Below, piece by piece: positions 4,981-5,703 of a stretch of DNA of 5,703 bases. Made by a program: the position numbers and the translations under genes. This stretch comes from Candidatus Treponema faecavium (GTDB lineage: Bacteria > Spirochaetota > Spirochaetia > Treponematales > Treponemataceae): NCBI GenBank assembly GCA_019113455.1, contig DXHG01000037.1, positions 1 through 5,703 on the forward strand, in the 5' to 3' direction. The notes under the pieces were generated by a model. The model ran no database searches. It was not told the DNA's origin and was given only the letters and a program-made list of their open reading frames with translations. How positions within the stretch are numbered: position 1 is the first letter of the stretch; the number at the start of each line of letters is the position of its first letter.

Positions 4981-5685
4981 TTATGGACGGTAGCGCTTGC
5001 CGCTCACCGTCTGCGCAAACACCGCGGCTATATCGTGCGCGAGCGGTTCGTACAGCAGGCGGCGTTCCAGACGCAGAAAGGCCGCGCGCGATATGTTTCG
5101 TGCGCCGAACCGCGCCACATGCGACGTATACACCTGCGAATCGATAAGCCTGCCGCCGCACGCGGCAAATGCCTGCACAAACAGCGCAAACGCCGATTTT
5201 GCCGTCTCGCTTTCCAGAGAAAACATCGATTCGCCAAAGAACACGCTGCCGATAAGCACGCCGTAGAAGCCGCCGACAAGCGCTGCACCGCGACGCACTT
5301 CAACGGAGTGCGCAATACCGCCGCGGTACAGTTCGGCATATACTTCGCGCATACGGCTTCCGATCCACGTGCCGTACTGCCCGGGGCGCGCGGCAGACGC
5401 GCAGTTTTCGATAACGCGCTCAAACGCCGTATCCATCGTGTATGTGTACGGCGTATGCGACAAAAACCGCCTGAGCCGCTTGGGCACGTGCAGTTCTTCA
5501 GGGAAAAGCACAAAGCGCGGGTCGGGGCACCACCACATAACCGGTTCGCCGCGCGCCTCGTCGTACCACGGAAAAATGCCCTGCATATAGGCAGACACAA
5601 GCAGCTCTTCGTCCAGTTCCTCTGTGGCGCAGACGATGCCGGGCGCTGCCGCGTTTTCAGGATCAGGAAAGCGGTACATCATCAT
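4981..5685 (-). CDS. aat: Leucyl/phenylalanyl-tRNA--protein transferase Aat
   Basis: Aat transfers Leu or Phe from aminoacyl-tRNA to proteins with N-terminal Lys or Arg in the cytoplasm. This creates N-degrons that ClpS hands to ClpAP. The 234 residues fit the family's length. Motifs in order are GIFPWY (36-41), WWCPDPR (51-57), TWI (106-108), FFGESMFS (149-156) and LIDSQVYTSHVARFGA (180-195). In the last, Asp182 and Gln184 match residues implicated in catalysis in E. coli Aat, and the common LIDCQ is LIDSQ here. Three ATG codons stand in a row at the start (5677-5685). The first is used here because it overlaps a possible upstream stop in the ATGA arrangement, but the second or third could equally be used. 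In many genomes aat lies near clpS or clpA. The gene to the right is cut off, so this cannot be tested here. Identity is secure. Confidence 0.95.
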   Translation of the reverse strand: MMMYRFPDPENAAAPGIVCATEELDEELLVSAYMQGIFPWYDEARGEPVMWWCPDPRFVLFPEELHVPKRLRRFLSHTPYTYTMDTAFERVIENCASAARPGQYGTWIGSRMREVYAELYRGGIAHSVEVRRGAALVGGFYGVLIGSVFFGESMFSLESETAKSAFALFVQAFAACGGRLIDSQVYTSHVARFGARNISRAAFLRLERRLLYEPLAHDIAAVFAQTVSGKRYRP

Positions 5686-5703
5686 TCCGTTCCGGCGCCG
5701 GCG
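5682..5703 (-). CDS. Possible 3' end of an upstream gene overlapping aat by ATGA
   Basis: One minus-strand frame entering from the right edge reads Ala-Gly-Ala-Gly-Thr-Glu and then TGA at 5684-5682, overlapping the aat ATG (5685-5683) as ATGA. Such 4-bp overlaps are typical within operons. Only six codons are visible, so neither the gene nor its reality can be decided. A clp gene is a guess from usual aat context, not from sequence. Confidence 0.3.

Overview
All five recognisable genes lie on the minus strand, so transcription runs from the right edge to the left: the tail of an unidentified gene, aat, a C_GCAxxG_C_C-family cysteine protein, a GcnA-like family 20 glycoside hydrolase, a 909-bp non-coding gap, then fabH and the start of fabD (cut by the left edge). 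The genes are GC-rich at third codon positions, have good Shine-Dalgarno sequences and are closely spaced except at the gap. The protein sequences look most like a host-associated, fermentative bacterium, and I lean to a GC-rich Treponema-type spirochaete. This is an impression from protein sequence alone, with low to moderate confidence.

Right part (4363-5703): aat (leucyl/phenylalanyl-tRNA-protein transferase, N-degron pathway) starts at the right edge, possibly with an ATGA stop/start overlap with an upstream gene. After 72 bp comes a small cysteine-rich protein of the C_GCAxxG_C_C family. A GC-rich inverted repeat follows its stop codon and probably acts as a terminator. A consensus TATAAT for the next gene lies right against this hairpin.

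Middle (2341-4251): a complete 636-residue cytoplasmic GH20 beta-N-acetylhexosaminidase-like enzyme, likely for amino-sugar salvage.

Gap (1432-2340): this is the most unusual part of the window. It has no credible gene. It holds a degenerate 22-bp tandem repeat of about 17 units (1849-2222) that keeps exact 22-bp phase without one indel although the units have diverged strongly. A three-unit super-repeat is nested in it. Next to the array are a near-perfect 29-bp palindrome, a 54-bp imperfect hairpin, a pair of T-tract direct repeats and a 42-bp hairpin. The units are not a multiple of three and contain stops, so the array is a DNA- or RNA-level element, perhaps an iteron-like protein-binding array. 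Its function is unknown.

Left part (1-1535): a promoter and an inverted repeat in the leader precede fabH. fabH overlaps fabD by 7 bp, giving a type II fatty-acid synthesis operon that continues past the left edge. FabH starts chains by condensing acetyl-CoA (or another acyl-CoA) with the malonyl-ACP that FabD makes. FabH has a His where the CoA-binding Arg of the usual W-x(3)-R-TGI motif is expected.
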